From: an uncultured Frankiales bacterium
Lineage (GTDB): Bacteria > Actinomycetota > Actinomycetes > Mycobacteriales > SCTD01
NCBI GenBank assembly: GCA_946479905.1
Contig: CAMLIA010000044.1
Coordinates: forward strand, 1-24,431
Reading direction: 5' to 3'
Length of the DNA stretch: 24,431 bases
The notes beneath the pieces are model-generated. The model saw nothing but the letters and a program-made list of their open reading frames with translations. It did no database searches and was not told where the DNA came from. A program made the position numbers and the translations under genes. Below are positions 1 to 7,138 of this stretch, piece after piece (positions within the stretch are counted from its first letter, which is position 1; each line of letters opens with the position of its first letter).

Positions 1-1
1 C

Positions 2-1207
2 CACCACGGCGCCCTGCTGCTGCAGCTGGTCGCGCAGCGCCTCACCCACGCGCTGCGCGAGCGCGACCTGCTGGCCCGGCTCGGCGGCGACGAGTTCGCC
101 GTGCTGCTCACCGACCTCACCGTGGAGCAGGCCACCGCCACGGCCGAGCGGCTGCTGCACGCGCTCGGCCAGTCCGTGCTGCTCGAGGGCGTCCAGACCG
201 ACGTCGGAGCGAGCATCGGGGTCGCCCACGTCGGCGGCCCGGGCGAGCGGCTCGACGCCAACGCGCTGCTGCAGCGCGCCGACGTGGCGATGTACGCCGC
301 GAAGCAGCAGTACACCGGGGTGCACGTCTACCGCGACGAGCTCGACGGCTACTCACCCCGCCGGCTGGCCCTCGCCGGTGGGCTGCGCAACGCGATCGAG
401 GAGGGCCAGCTCAGCCTGCGGTACCAGCCGCAGGCCCAGCTCAGCGACGGCGGCATCGTCGGCGTCGAGGCCCTGGTCCGCTGGGAGCACCCCGCCTACG
501 GCGAGGTCGCGCCGGACGAGTTCATCGCCATCGCCGAGCAGACCGGCCTGATCCGCGAGCTCACCCGCTACGTCCTCGACACCGCCCTGCGGACCTGCGC
601 CGGCTGGGCCCTCGCCGGCTTCCCGCTCACGGTGTCGGTCAACCTGTCGGCCCGCAACCTGCTCGAGCCGGACCTCGCCACCACCGTCCAGGGCCTGCTG
701 CTGCGGCACGGCCTCACCGGGCGCAGCCTCATCCTCGAGATCACCGAGAGCCACCTCATGGTGGACCCGGACCGCACCGCCGACGTGCTGCGGGCGCTGG
801 CCGCGGCGGGCATCCGGATCTCCATCGACGACTTCGGCACCGGCTACTCGTCGCTGTCCTACCTCAAGCGGCTGCCCGTCACCGAGGTGAAGATCGACAA
901 GTCCTTCGTGCGCGACCTCGCCACCAACGACGACGACAGCGCCATCATCGAGTCGATCACCACGCTGGCCCACACGCTGCGGCTGGACGTCGTCGCGGAG
1001 GGCGTCGAGGACGCCGCCTCAGAGGCGCTGCTGCGCGAGCTGGGCTGCGACACCATCCAGGGCTACCACCTGGCGCGGCCCATGCTCGCCGACGAGCTGA
1101 CCATCTGGATGGGACGCCAGCACGTCAGCACCCGGGCACCGCGGCTGCGTCCGCTGCCCGTGCCGCGCCCGGCCCCGGAGCGACGCCGGAGCCCCGGTCA
1201 CCCCTGA
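2..1207 (+). CDS. GGDEF-EAL cyclic-di-GMP turnover protein (5' end outside window)
   Basis: This is the C-terminal part of a two-domain cyclic-di-GMP enzyme. GGDEF domains make c-di-GMP from GTP and EAL domains hydrolyse it to pGpG. The reading frame is open from base 2, so the true start lies upstream; a GTG at 101 is internal, because the GGDEF motif itself lies at about 83-97, before it. The GGDEF motif is intact (RLGGDEFAVLL). The EAL domain keeps its expected metal and catalytic motifs: EALVRW, VNLSARN, LEITES, DDFGTGYSS, KIDKSF, AEGVED and QGYHLARPM. I infer an active phosphodiesterase; the cyclase half cannot be judged because it is cut. No sensor domain is visible. The last ~30 residues are a basic, proline-rich tail. 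The gene ends 2 bases before the stop of the converging zinc-ribbon gene and has no evident link to the sugar genes. Confidence 0.95.
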   Translation, partial: HHGALLLQLVAQRLTHALRERDLLARLGGDEFAVLLTDLTVEQATATAERLLHALGQSVLLEGVQTDVGASIGVAHVGGPGERLDANALLQRADVAMYAAKQQYTGVHVYRDELDGYSPRRLALAGGLRNAIEEGQLSLRYQPQAQLSDGGIVGVEALVRWEHPAYGEVAPDEFIAIAEQTGLIRELTRYVLDTALRTCAGWALAGFPLTVSVNLSARNLLEPDLATTVQGLLLRHGLTGRSLILEITESHLMVDPDRTADVLRALAAAGIRISIDDFGTGYSSLSYLKRLPVTEVKIDKSFVRDLATNDDDSAIIESITTLAHTLRLDVVAEGVEDAASEALLRELGCDTIQGYHLARPMLADELTIWMGRQHVSTRAPRLRPLPVPRPAPERRRSPGHP

Positions 1208-1209
1208 GG

Positions 1210-1425
1210 TCAGGAGTCCTCGCTCGCCAGGCTCGACAGCATCGCGAAGGCCTCGACCGCGACGCGGGGGGTGTCGTCGCGCACCCACGGCTCGACGACC
1301 TCCTCGCGGGCGTGCCGGGGGGCGGGCACGACGACCGCGGGCTGGATCGCGACGTAGGCGCGGCCGCACAGGGGGCAGTGCTTGCCGGGACCCGAGGGGT
1401 GCCCGACCGGACATCCGATGCTCAC
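1210..1425 (-). CDS. Small zinc-ribbon protein, 71 aa, unknown function
   Basis: This small frame encodes 71 residues. The N-terminus has a zinc-ribbon-like pattern, with Cys5 and His9 followed by His16, Cys17 and Cys20 in the context CPLCG. A hydrophobic, proline-containing middle and an acidic tail ending SLASEDS follow. The frame stays open much further upstream, but the protein-like part begins at about the GTG at 1425, which puts the first zinc ligand at residue 5. No strong ribosome binding site precedes this GTG, so the start is uncertain. The gene lies 59 bases downstream of the ADP-ribosylglycohydrolase-family gene on the same strand and converges on the GGDEF-EAL gene. Binding of a metal is inferred from the spacing only; no family or substrate is recognised. 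Confidence 0.6.
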   Translation of the reverse strand: MSIGCPVGHPSGPGKHCPLCGRAYVAIQPAVVVPAPRHAREEVVEPWVRDDTPRVAVEAFAMLSSLASEDS

Positions 1426-1456
1426 GTCGGTGAGGATCGACGCAAACCGGCACCGG

Positions 1457-1474
1457 CCCGTTCGCCTGAACGGG
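1457..1474 (-). terminator. Short hairpin downstream of the ADP-ribosylglycohydrolase gene
   Basis: A perfect 7-bp inverted repeat, CCCGTTC and GAACGGG, is separated by 4 bases. It lies 11 bases past the stop of the gene at 1485-2792, reading on the minus strand. A second GAACGGG at 1476-1482 could be an alternative arm. There is no T-tract, so it may act as a weak or factor-assisted terminator, or as an mRNA 3'-end stabiliser, before the small zinc-ribbon gene. Confidence 0.4.
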
Positions 1475-1484
1475 TGAACGGGTC

Positions 1485-2792
1485 TCAGCGGTGCGCGAGC
1501 CGGGCCATCCGCTGCGCCAGCCGCGACAGCGACTGCTCGTGGAACGTCGCGAGCGCGAGGTGGATGGTGTCGCCGAACCGCCCGAGCCAGTGCTCCCGGT
1601 CGAAGGCCTCGGGCCCGAGCAGCGCCCCCAGGTAGGACCCGGCCGTCGCCCCGAAGGAGTCGGTGTCGTTGCCCTGGCAGACCTGCAGGCCCAGGCCATG
1701 GCCCACGTCCTCGGCGAAGCGGGCGGTGTTGAACAGCGTCCCGATCTCCTGGTAGACGCGGCAGTGCGAGTACTGGCCGTACTGCCCGTGGATGCTCGCG
1801 TAGCCCTCGAGCCAGTCCCCCGCCGCCTGCACCCGCAGCAGCGAGTCGGCGGCGATCTGGAAGAACCTCGACTGCGGGGGTACGACGGACAGCGCCGCCT
1901 CGAACGGCCCGAGCCGGTCCGCGGGCTCGGCGACGAGCGCGTTCGCGATCGCCGCGGCGACGAACATCGTGGCGTAGACGCCGGTGCGGCGGTGGGTCAC
2001 GGAGGCGTCCTGGTACGCCAGGCGGGCGGCTCTTCCGGGGTCGCCGGGGCTCGCGTAGCCGTAGGCGTCGGCCCGGATGAGGGCGCCGCAGTGCTCGTCG
2101 TACGGGTTGAGGACCTCCGCCCAGCTGCCCGTCGAGGAGGGGAAGAACGAGTCGACCCCGGCCGCGAGCAGCTGCACCCGCTCCGGTCCGAAGGTGGCGA
2201 GCACCGGCAGCTGGAGCAGCCAGAGCCGCCGTACGTCGTCGGCGGTGAAGCCGTCGCCGTGCCGCTCCAGGAGCAGCATCGCGAGGACGGTGTAGTTGAG
2301 GTCGTCGTCCTCGCAGACGTGGGTGATCTGCTCGCGCACCAGCTCCGGCCACTGCGGCTGCGGCTCGCGCAGCCGCGCGTTGGTCCCGGCCGTGACGTAG
2401 TCGCGCAGCGGCCACTCCCCTGCCGGTTCGAGCACCGCCCGCAGCTCGGCGAGCGTCGGGTCGAACTCGAAGGGCTTGCCGAGCATGCAGCCGGCGACCC
2501 TGGCCAGGAAGGCGGTCGCGACCCGGGCGCTCACGTCACCGGCGGGGGTCGGGTCCAGGGTGGGGAGCCAGGACAGGTCGAGCGGCTCGTCGTAGGGCCA
2601 GTCCGCGCGCAGCGGGGTGGCGGCCAGCTGCTCGGCGAAGGCGAGCAGCGCGTCGTAGGAGTCCGGCACGTCGGACAGCAGCAGCCCGCTGACGTCGTGG
2701 CCCTGCTCGACCTTGCACTCGACGCAGGCCTTGACGAGCTCGCGCAGGGTCCCCAGGTCGGGGAGCAGGGTGCGGTTCACAGGGTCGGTCAC
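1485..2792 (-). CDS. ADP-ribosylglycohydrolase (DraG/ARH) family protein
   Basis: The 435-aa protein belongs to the ADP-ribosylglycohydrolase fold, whose members cleave ADP-ribose or related N-/O-glycosidic bonds using a binuclear Mg centre. Three family landmarks are visible: GCMLGKPFE at about 101-109, the first acidic metal motif as EDDDLNYT at 161-168 (in place of the usual TDDT type), and the second as GNDTDSFGATAG at 374-385 (usual form GGDTDT). The first ~90 residues precede the core and are unusual. The GTG start at 2792 overlaps the stop of the SIS gene in a GTGA, so translation is probably coupled. Its place last in a sugar-kinase operon suggests a glycosidic-bond hydrolase on a sugar or nucleoside-like substrate rather than a nitrogenase regulator. 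Family is well supported; substrate is unknown. Confidence 0.88.
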   Translation of the reverse strand: MTDPVNRTLLPDLGTLRELVKACVECKVEQGHDVSGLLLSDVPDSYDALLAFAEQLAATPLRADWPYDEPLDLSWLPTLDPTPAGDVSARVATAFLARVAGCMLGKPFEFDPTLAELRAVLEPAGEWPLRDYVTAGTNARLREPQPQWPELVREQITHVCEDDDLNYTVLAMLLLERHGDGFTADDVRRLWLLQLPVLATFGPERVQLLAAGVDSFFPSSTGSWAEVLNPYDEHCGALIRADAYGYASPGDPGRAARLAYQDASVTHRRTGVYATMFVAAAIANALVAEPADRLGPFEAALSVVPPQSRFFQIAADSLLRVQAAGDWLEGYASIHGQYGQYSHCRVYQEIGTLFNTARFAEDVGHGLGLQVCQGNDTDSFGATAGSYLGALLGPEAFDREHWLGRFGDTIHLALATFHEQSLSRLAQRMARLAHR

Positions 2793-3697
2793 AGTGTCAT
2801 GGTGACCTTGGCGAGGCCGCGGGCGTCGTCGGGATCGACACCGAGGGACTCCGCCCAGCGCAGCGCGAGGCGCTGGCCCAGCACCACCCGCAGCACGGCC
2901 TCCAGCGTCCGGTCGCGCAGCGGCGTGGACCGGACGGCCAGCACGTCGGCGCGGGCCTCGAGCGCGGCACCGTTGGGGTCGTCGCCGGCGAGCAGCGCGA
3001 GCACCCGCGCCGGCACGGCCGCGGGGCCGTGCAGGTAGTCGACGACGGTCTCGGCGACCGCCAGCCGGCCGGTCACCTCGGCGAGCTTGAGGGCGACCTC
3101 GTCCGAGACCGCCTCGGCGGCGAACCCGGCGGCGACCACGACCTCCGGCACCGCCCCGACCTGACAGTCGCGCGCGAGGACGTCGGCGACGGCCGCGCTC
3201 AGCTCGCCGGCTTCGACGGGACCCGCGAGCGCCCGCACCAGCAGCATGCTGGCGGTGACCGACTTGGTCGCCGGCACCACGCGCTCGGGACCGCCGGTGG
3301 TCTGCAGCGCCACGTCCGCGCGGGCCTCCAGGTCCGACCCGGGCGTGTTGGTCACCGAGACCACCAGGGCGCCGGCGGCCCGGGCGGCCTCGACCACCGG
3401 CAGCAGCGCCGGCGTGCTGCCCGATTGCGACACCACGACGAGGGCGTCCTGATCGGTCAGGTGCGGGAGGGGTACGCCCGCGCCCGGCGCAGGCAGCAGG
3501 GTGGCTGGCAGCGACGACAGCGCCTCGAAGCAGGCGACGCCGTAGGACGCGACGTGCCGCGAGGAGCCGATGCCGACGAGCGCGACCCGCCGCCGCGAGG
3601 CGAGCTGCGCGCGCAGGTCGGGCAGACCGGGGTTGGCGTCGAGCACGCGCGCGAGGACCGCGGGCTGCTCGGCCATCTCGGCCGCGAGCCGGCTCAC
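2789..3697 (-). CDS. SIS-domain sugar-phosphate isomerase/deaminase-like protein (NagB-II/AgaS-like)
   Basis: The 302-aa protein has two SIS (sugar isomerase) modules. The first shows VALVGIGSSRHVA near residue 30, SQSGSTPALLP near 100 and VPATKSVTA near 155; a second module fills the C-terminal half. This layout matches the isomerase half of GlmS and the SIS-type glucosamine-6-phosphate deaminases (NagB-II, AgaS). Next to nagA and a ROK kinase, and with no classical NagB in the window, it most likely converts glucosamine-6-phosphate to fructose-6-phosphate plus ammonia; that reaction is inferred. The start is the GTG at 3697, which overlaps the preceding gene's stop as GTGA and gives a typical N-terminus (AAEMAEQPAVL). 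The frame stays open upstream, but that part is a shadow of the PHP gene. A substrate-specific isomerase is the main alternative. Confidence 0.88.
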   Translation of the reverse strand: MSRLAAEMAEQPAVLARVLDANPGLPDLRAQLASRRRVALVGIGSSRHVASYGVACFEALSSLPATLLPAPGAGVPLPHLTDQDALVVVSQSGSTPALLPVVEAARAAGALVVSVTNTPGSDLEARADVALQTTGGPERVVPATKSVTASMLLVRALAGPVEAGELSAAVADVLARDCQVGAVPEVVVAAGFAAEAVSDEVALKLAEVTGRLAVAETVVDYLHGPAAVPARVLALLAGDDPNGAALEARADVLAVRSTPLRDRTLEAVLRVVLGQRLALRWAESLGVDPDDARGLAKVTMTL

Positions 3698-6321
3698 CAG
3701 CGCAGCGACCGGCGCAGGCCGACGAGGGCCCGGAGCAGAGCGGCCGGGACGGCCGCCGTCGTGGTGGGCTCGTCGTCGGTGGCGGTCGTCCCGACGTACA
3801 GCGCCGAGGTCATGGCGACCATCCCGATCTCGTACCTGCAGAGCGTCGACTGGCCACCGACCACCGGGTCGCACGCGGCCTTGCGCTGCGCCTGGGCGTC
3901 GGGGGCGTAGAGCGAGGCCCAGACCCAGCCCTTCGCCGGCGCCACCAGGTCGACGGTGCCGCCCGGGGCGAGCGGCACGTCGCTGACGAGGTCGGAGCCG
4001 TTGGCCCGCACCCGCACGAGACCGGAGCCGGGGGCGCCGACCGCGCGTACCCGGATCGGCGTGCCGGCGGGGACGGTGTCGCCCATCATCGACTCGTAGC
4101 TGCCGTCGCGGTCGGCGTCGGCCTCCAGCAGCAGCTGGGTGGTGCCGGCGAGCGGCGTCTGCACCGAGATGCTGGTGTGCCCGGCCTTGATCCCGGCGAG
4201 CACGCCGCGGGCAGAGCGCTCCGGCGCGAAGACCCAGGTGGTCGGGTTGCCGATGCCCTGGACGGCCGACACCGACATCCAGTGCGAGTCGCCGCCGCCC
4301 GTCGCCGCGACGTGCTGCCCGCGCGACAGCAGGCACTCCCACCAGAAGATGGCGTCGTCGTTGCCGGCGGAGGCGGGCAGCGGCGTCTGCAGCCAGTGGT
4401 TGGTGTTCCAGACCTCGACGGAGTCGACGGGGACGTCGTAGCCGTACTGCCACATCATCCCGTGCAGGTCGTTGCAGTCGGTGAGCTCGCGGCCCACGTC
4501 GTCGGCCGGGTGGTTGGCCTGGAAGAGGCCGCCGTCGGCGCGCAGCTTCGTGGCCATCTCGTTGACGGCCGCCGCCTTCTGGTCGCCCGCGGGGTAGACG
4601 TGGGTCGCCCCGAGCATCTGCGCGTGCCCGCCGATCGAGTTCTCGTAGCCCGGGACCCCGACGACCCCGTGGGTGCCGAAGCCGGGGTCGTGCACGGAGA
4701 CCGAGCCGTCGTCCTGCGGCGCGTTGTCGCTGTGGTGGTCGGTGATCGCGAGGTAGTCGAGGCCCTTGAGCGAGGCCTCTGCGAAGCGCTCCTCGACGGT
4801 GCCGCCGAGGGTGTAGGCGTCCTGCAGGTCGGTGTTGCTGTCACCCAGCCCGAGGGTGTCGAGCGCGTCGTTGCCCTGCCCGAAGTAGGAGCCCTGCTGC
4901 CCGCGCGGGCAGTAGGCGTCGTGGGAGTAGCAGGTGTGCACGTGCAGGTCACCGGCCAGCCACTCACCGCTGGCCGCGTTGCGCCCGCTGGTGATCCAGA
5001 TCGGCGCGGAGTAGGCCACCGGGCGGGTGCCGTCGAGGACGCGCAGGAAGTAGTACCGCTCCCCCGCCGACGCGCGCCGCGGCACGTGCAGGGCGTCGTG
5101 GTCGGTGGCGACGACGACGCCCTTGCTCGTGACGACCTGCAGCGTGAGGCCGGTGTGCCCGGGCCAGGTCGCGCTGCCGCGGACCTGCAGCATCGAGCCG
5201 GTGGTCCGGGTGAGCCGGGAGCCCATCACCTGCTGGTCGACGGTGAAGTCCAGCCGCAGGTGCTCGTCGCGCACGGCGTAGAAGCGGCGGGCCAGCATCG
5301 CGGCCTTGAGCGCCGCCGGGGTGTCGTCGGTGGCGAGGATGACGGTCTTGGCCCAGCCCGGGCCGCCCCAGTCGTCGCTCCTGCGGTGGCCGAGGTCCTC
5401 GGCGCCGACCGGTGCCACGTGCCAGCCCTTGTCGAGCACGTGCGCGAGGTAGCCCTCCGGGTAGTCGCGGGTGCTGCCGTACTCGTCGACGTCGTTGAAC
5501 GTCTCCATGCCGACCATCTGGTCGTCGACCCGCGCGTCGTAGGCGAAGTCGTTCCAGTTGCGCGAGACGTCGTCGCTCAGCCCGAGCCCTTGGCGCACCG
5601 GCTTGAGCTGGTCCTTGGCTCCGGGGTGGTTGAAGGTGGCGATGCCGTCGGAGCCGCCGCCGAGCTCCGGCCGGCGGACCAGCCAGTCGTAGAAGGTCTT
5701 GGGTGTCGGGTACCCGTCGGCCTTGGCGTTGGCGTAGTTCTTCGAGAAGTAGACGTTGATGTGGCCGTAGGGGTCGCTGGTCCACTCGAAGCCGCGGAAC
5801 GCGGCGTAGGTCTTCGTCGTCGCCTCCCGGGCGTCGACCCCGGTCTGCTGCCACTTGCGCAGGCCGTTGGTCTCGTCGCGCGGGTCACCGCCCGGGCACT
5901 GCGGCAGGTTCTCGGCCAGCGACGCGGGGTCGATCTTGTCGGGCTGCGTCGGGTCGGGGTAGCAGTACTGGCTCGTCGACAGCGGCACGCCGAGGAAGTC
6001 GGAGTGGTCGCTGCCGCCCATGAAGTCGAGGCCGAAGTGCTTGCCGCTCGCGTAGTAGGTCGCCGGGGTCGACCCGACCCACCCGTCGCTGTAGCCGCTG
6101 TGCTCGTGCAGCGACCCGACATAGGGCGTGTACGCCGAGCCGGCCGTCCCCACGGGCCCGAACGGCACCGGCGCCTCACCGGTGTGCGATCCCGGGTAGA
6201 GCGCGGCCAGCGGCGTGCTGGTCGGCACCGGCGGCAGGTCGGTCGCCCCGGAGGTCGAGGCCGCCAGCACGACGGCAGCCGTGGCCGACGCGACCAGTGC
6301 GGTGATGGGAAAGACGCGCAA
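3694..6321 (-). CDS. Exported tandem PHP-type (CehA/McbA-like) metallohydrolase
   Basis: This 875-aa protein starts at TTG 6321, with the site AGGGGGG at 6328-6334 placed 6 bases upstream. It opens with a Sec-type signal peptide (hydrophobic residues ~7-21, likely cleavage near ASTSGA). Two PHP-like metal sites follow. The first has LHEHSGYSDG with His72 and His74, GGSDHSD with Asp105-His106, and FNHPGAKD near 231. The second has GDLHVHTCYS with His460 and His462, TDHHSD at 528-532 and a later ANHPADD. A beta-rich segment (~355-445) joins them. PHP domains bind two or three metals and act as phosphoesterases or related hydrolases; this one should act outside the membrane. It lies between the ROK kinase gene (17 bases upstream) and the SIS gene (GTGA overlap). 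The C-terminus ends in a short hydrophobic run plus RRSLRW, with no sortase motif. Substrate is unknown. Confidence 0.85.
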   Translation of the reverse strand: MRVFPITALVASATAAVVLAASTSGATDLPPVPTSTPLAALYPGSHTGEAPVPFGPVGTAGSAYTPYVGSLHEHSGYSDGWVGSTPATYYASGKHFGLDFMGGSDHSDFLGVPLSTSQYCYPDPTQPDKIDPASLAENLPQCPGGDPRDETNGLRKWQQTGVDAREATTKTYAAFRGFEWTSDPYGHINVYFSKNYANAKADGYPTPKTFYDWLVRRPELGGGSDGIATFNHPGAKDQLKPVRQGLGLSDDVSRNWNDFAYDARVDDQMVGMETFNDVDEYGSTRDYPEGYLAHVLDKGWHVAPVGAEDLGHRRSDDWGGPGWAKTVILATDDTPAALKAAMLARRFYAVRDEHLRLDFTVDQQVMGSRLTRTTGSMLQVRGSATWPGHTGLTLQVVTSKGVVVATDHDALHVPRRASAGERYYFLRVLDGTRPVAYSAPIWITSGRNAASGEWLAGDLHVHTCYSHDAYCPRGQQGSYFGQGNDALDTLGLGDSNTDLQDAYTLGGTVEERFAEASLKGLDYLAITDHHSDNAPQDDGSVSVHDPGFGTHGVVGVPGYENSIGGHAQMLGATHVYPAGDQKAAAVNEMATKLRADGGLFQANHPADDVGRELTDCNDLHGMMWQYGYDVPVDSVEVWNTNHWLQTPLPASAGNDDAIFWWECLLSRGQHVAATGGGDSHWMSVSAVQGIGNPTTWVFAPERSARGVLAGIKAGHTSISVQTPLAGTTQLLLEADADRDGSYESMMGDTVPAGTPIRVRAVGAPGSGLVRVRANGSDLVSDVPLAPGGTVDLVAPAKGWVWASLYAPDAQAQRKAACDPVVGGQSTLCRYEIGMVAMTSALYVGTTATDDEPTTTAAVPAALLRALVGLRRSLRW

Positions 6322-6327
6322 CGAGAT

Positions 6328-6334
6328 CCCCCCT
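6328..6334 (-). promoter_or_regulatory. Ribosome binding site supporting the TTG start of the PHP gene
   Basis: The minus strand reads AGGGGGG, then 6 bases, then TTG. No ATG or GTG lies nearby in frame ahead of the signal peptide, so this site decides the rare start. Confidence 0.65.
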
Positions 6335-6338
6335 CGTC

Positions 6339-7073
6339 TCAGGCGTGGGCCGGGCTCGGCAGGTCGATGAGCCGGTCGTGCAGGCTGCGCAGCCCCCAGG
6401 CGGCAGCGGACTTGGTGCCGGTCGCGGCCGACGGCTCGACGCGGTAGCCGGGCAGCGCGTCCTGCAGCAGGCCGACCAGGTCGGGGTAGCCGCGGGTGAT
6501 GCCGCCGCCGAGGACGACCAATCGCGGCTCCGCGAGCGGCTCCGTCGTGATGGCGCGCGCGAGGGCCGCCGCCATCGACGTCAGGTGGCCGGGCTCGAGC
6601 GGCTCCGGCAGCGCCCAGCCGCCCGCCACGGTCTCGAGGCAGCCGGTCTGGCCGCAGGTGCAGGTGGCCGGGCCGAAGCCGGTCAGGTGCGCGAAGAGGT
6701 TGGCCTCCACCACCAGGCCGTCGCGCACCACGGCGCCGCCGACACCGGTGCCGAGACCCACGAAGACGAGGTCGGGGGTGCCGGCGCGCAGGACGGCCTC
6801 ACCGAGCGCAGCGGCCTCCGCGTCGTTGCAGACGACCGCCGCCCGCATCGGGAGGCCGAGCTGCTCGGCCGGGTCGACGTCGTACCAGCCGAGGTTGGAG
6901 GCGGCGAGGACGCGACCGTCCTCGACCAGGCCGGGCACCGCCACGAGCAGGGGGGCACCGGCGGGGACGTCGCCCAGTCCTGGGCACGCTGTGTACGACG
7001 TCCCCGGCCCGAGCAGGACGGTCTCCACGCCGCTTGCGCCGATCTCGACGCACGCTGTGATCCCGTTCTGCAC
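6339..7073 (-). CDS. ROK-family sugar kinase (N-acetylglucosamine kinase-like)
   Basis: The 244-aa protein carries the ROK signatures: the zinc motif CTCGQTGCLE near 137-146, CNDAEAAALGE near 82-92 with the presumed catalytic Asp, GLGTGVGGAVV, and a C-terminal LGGGITRG. ROK kinases phosphorylate hexoses and hexosamines with ATP. Divergence from nagA and an operon with a SIS protein point to GlcNAc as substrate; this is inferred. Two oddities: it is shorter than the usual ~300 aa, and the N-terminal phosphate-binding loop, normally DxGGT, reads EIGASG here. Start is GTG 7073 with GGAGGT at 7077-7082. It heads the minus-strand operon with the PHP, SIS and ADP-ribosylglycohydrolase-family genes. 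Activity could be altered by the changed loop, so a sensor or catalytically weak paralogue is possible. Confidence 0.85.
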   Translation of the reverse strand: MQNGITACVEIGASGVETVLLGPGTSYTACPGLGDVPAGAPLLVAVPGLVEDGRVLAASNLGWYDVDPAEQLGLPMRAAVVCNDAEAAALGEAVLRAGTPDLVFVGLGTGVGGAVVRDGLVVEANLFAHLTGFGPATCTCGQTGCLETVAGGWALPEPLEPGHLTSMAAALARAITTEPLAEPRLVVLGGGITRGYPDLVGLLQDALPGYRVEPSAATGTKSAAAWGLRSLHDRLIDLPSPAHA

Positions 7074-7096
7074 CGCACCTCCCCGCCGGATATGTA

Positions 7097-7108
7097 GTAG
7101 ACGTTTAC
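7097..7108. promoter_or_regulatory. Imperfect palindrome (LacI/ROK-like operator candidate) between kinase and nagA genes
   Basis: The 12-mer GTAGACGTTTAC is symmetric at 10 of 12 positions around a central CG. It sits in an AT-rich island inside the 65-bp divergent gap. The ACGT core is like that of LacI-family operators. It overlaps the proposed -35 of nagA, a position suited to repression of both directions. No LacI-family gene is in the window; the only local regulator is the ROK protein at 12903-14054. Confidence 0.45.
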
Positions 7109-7132
7109 AAATCTCGGGCCGGCTGTCAAGAT
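7104..7132 (+). promoter_or_regulatory. Candidate leaderless promoter of nagA
   Basis: TTTACA at 7104-7109 and CAAGAT at 7127-7132 are 17 bases apart. The -10-like box ends 6 bases before the nagA GTG at 7139, so transcription would start at or next to the start codon. No convincing ribosome binding site precedes that GTG, which fits a leaderless transcript. The -10 match is modest. Confidence 0.4.
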
Positions 7133-7138
7133 GCCGCG

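Noticed and set aside
101..1207. GTG at 101 as the start of the GGDEF-EAL gene
   Set aside because: The frame is open to base 2 and the GGDEF motif lies before base 101, so the start is outside the window.
1491..3038. Plus-strand open frame of 515 codons
   Set aside because: Antisense shadow of the ADP-ribosylglycohydrolase-family and SIS genes; low-complexity Arg/Gly/Val-rich translation.
3698..4453. Longer N-terminus for the SIS protein (554 aa)
   Set aside because: The added part is the shadow of the PHP gene; GTG 3697 gives the normal family length and a GTGA coupling.
4177..6447. Plus-strand open frame of 756 codons opposite the PHP gene
   Set aside because: Composition is dominated by Val, Arg, Gly and Ala with no motif, as expected for the antisense of a GC-rich gene; the minus strand encodes a protein with signal peptide and two metal sites.
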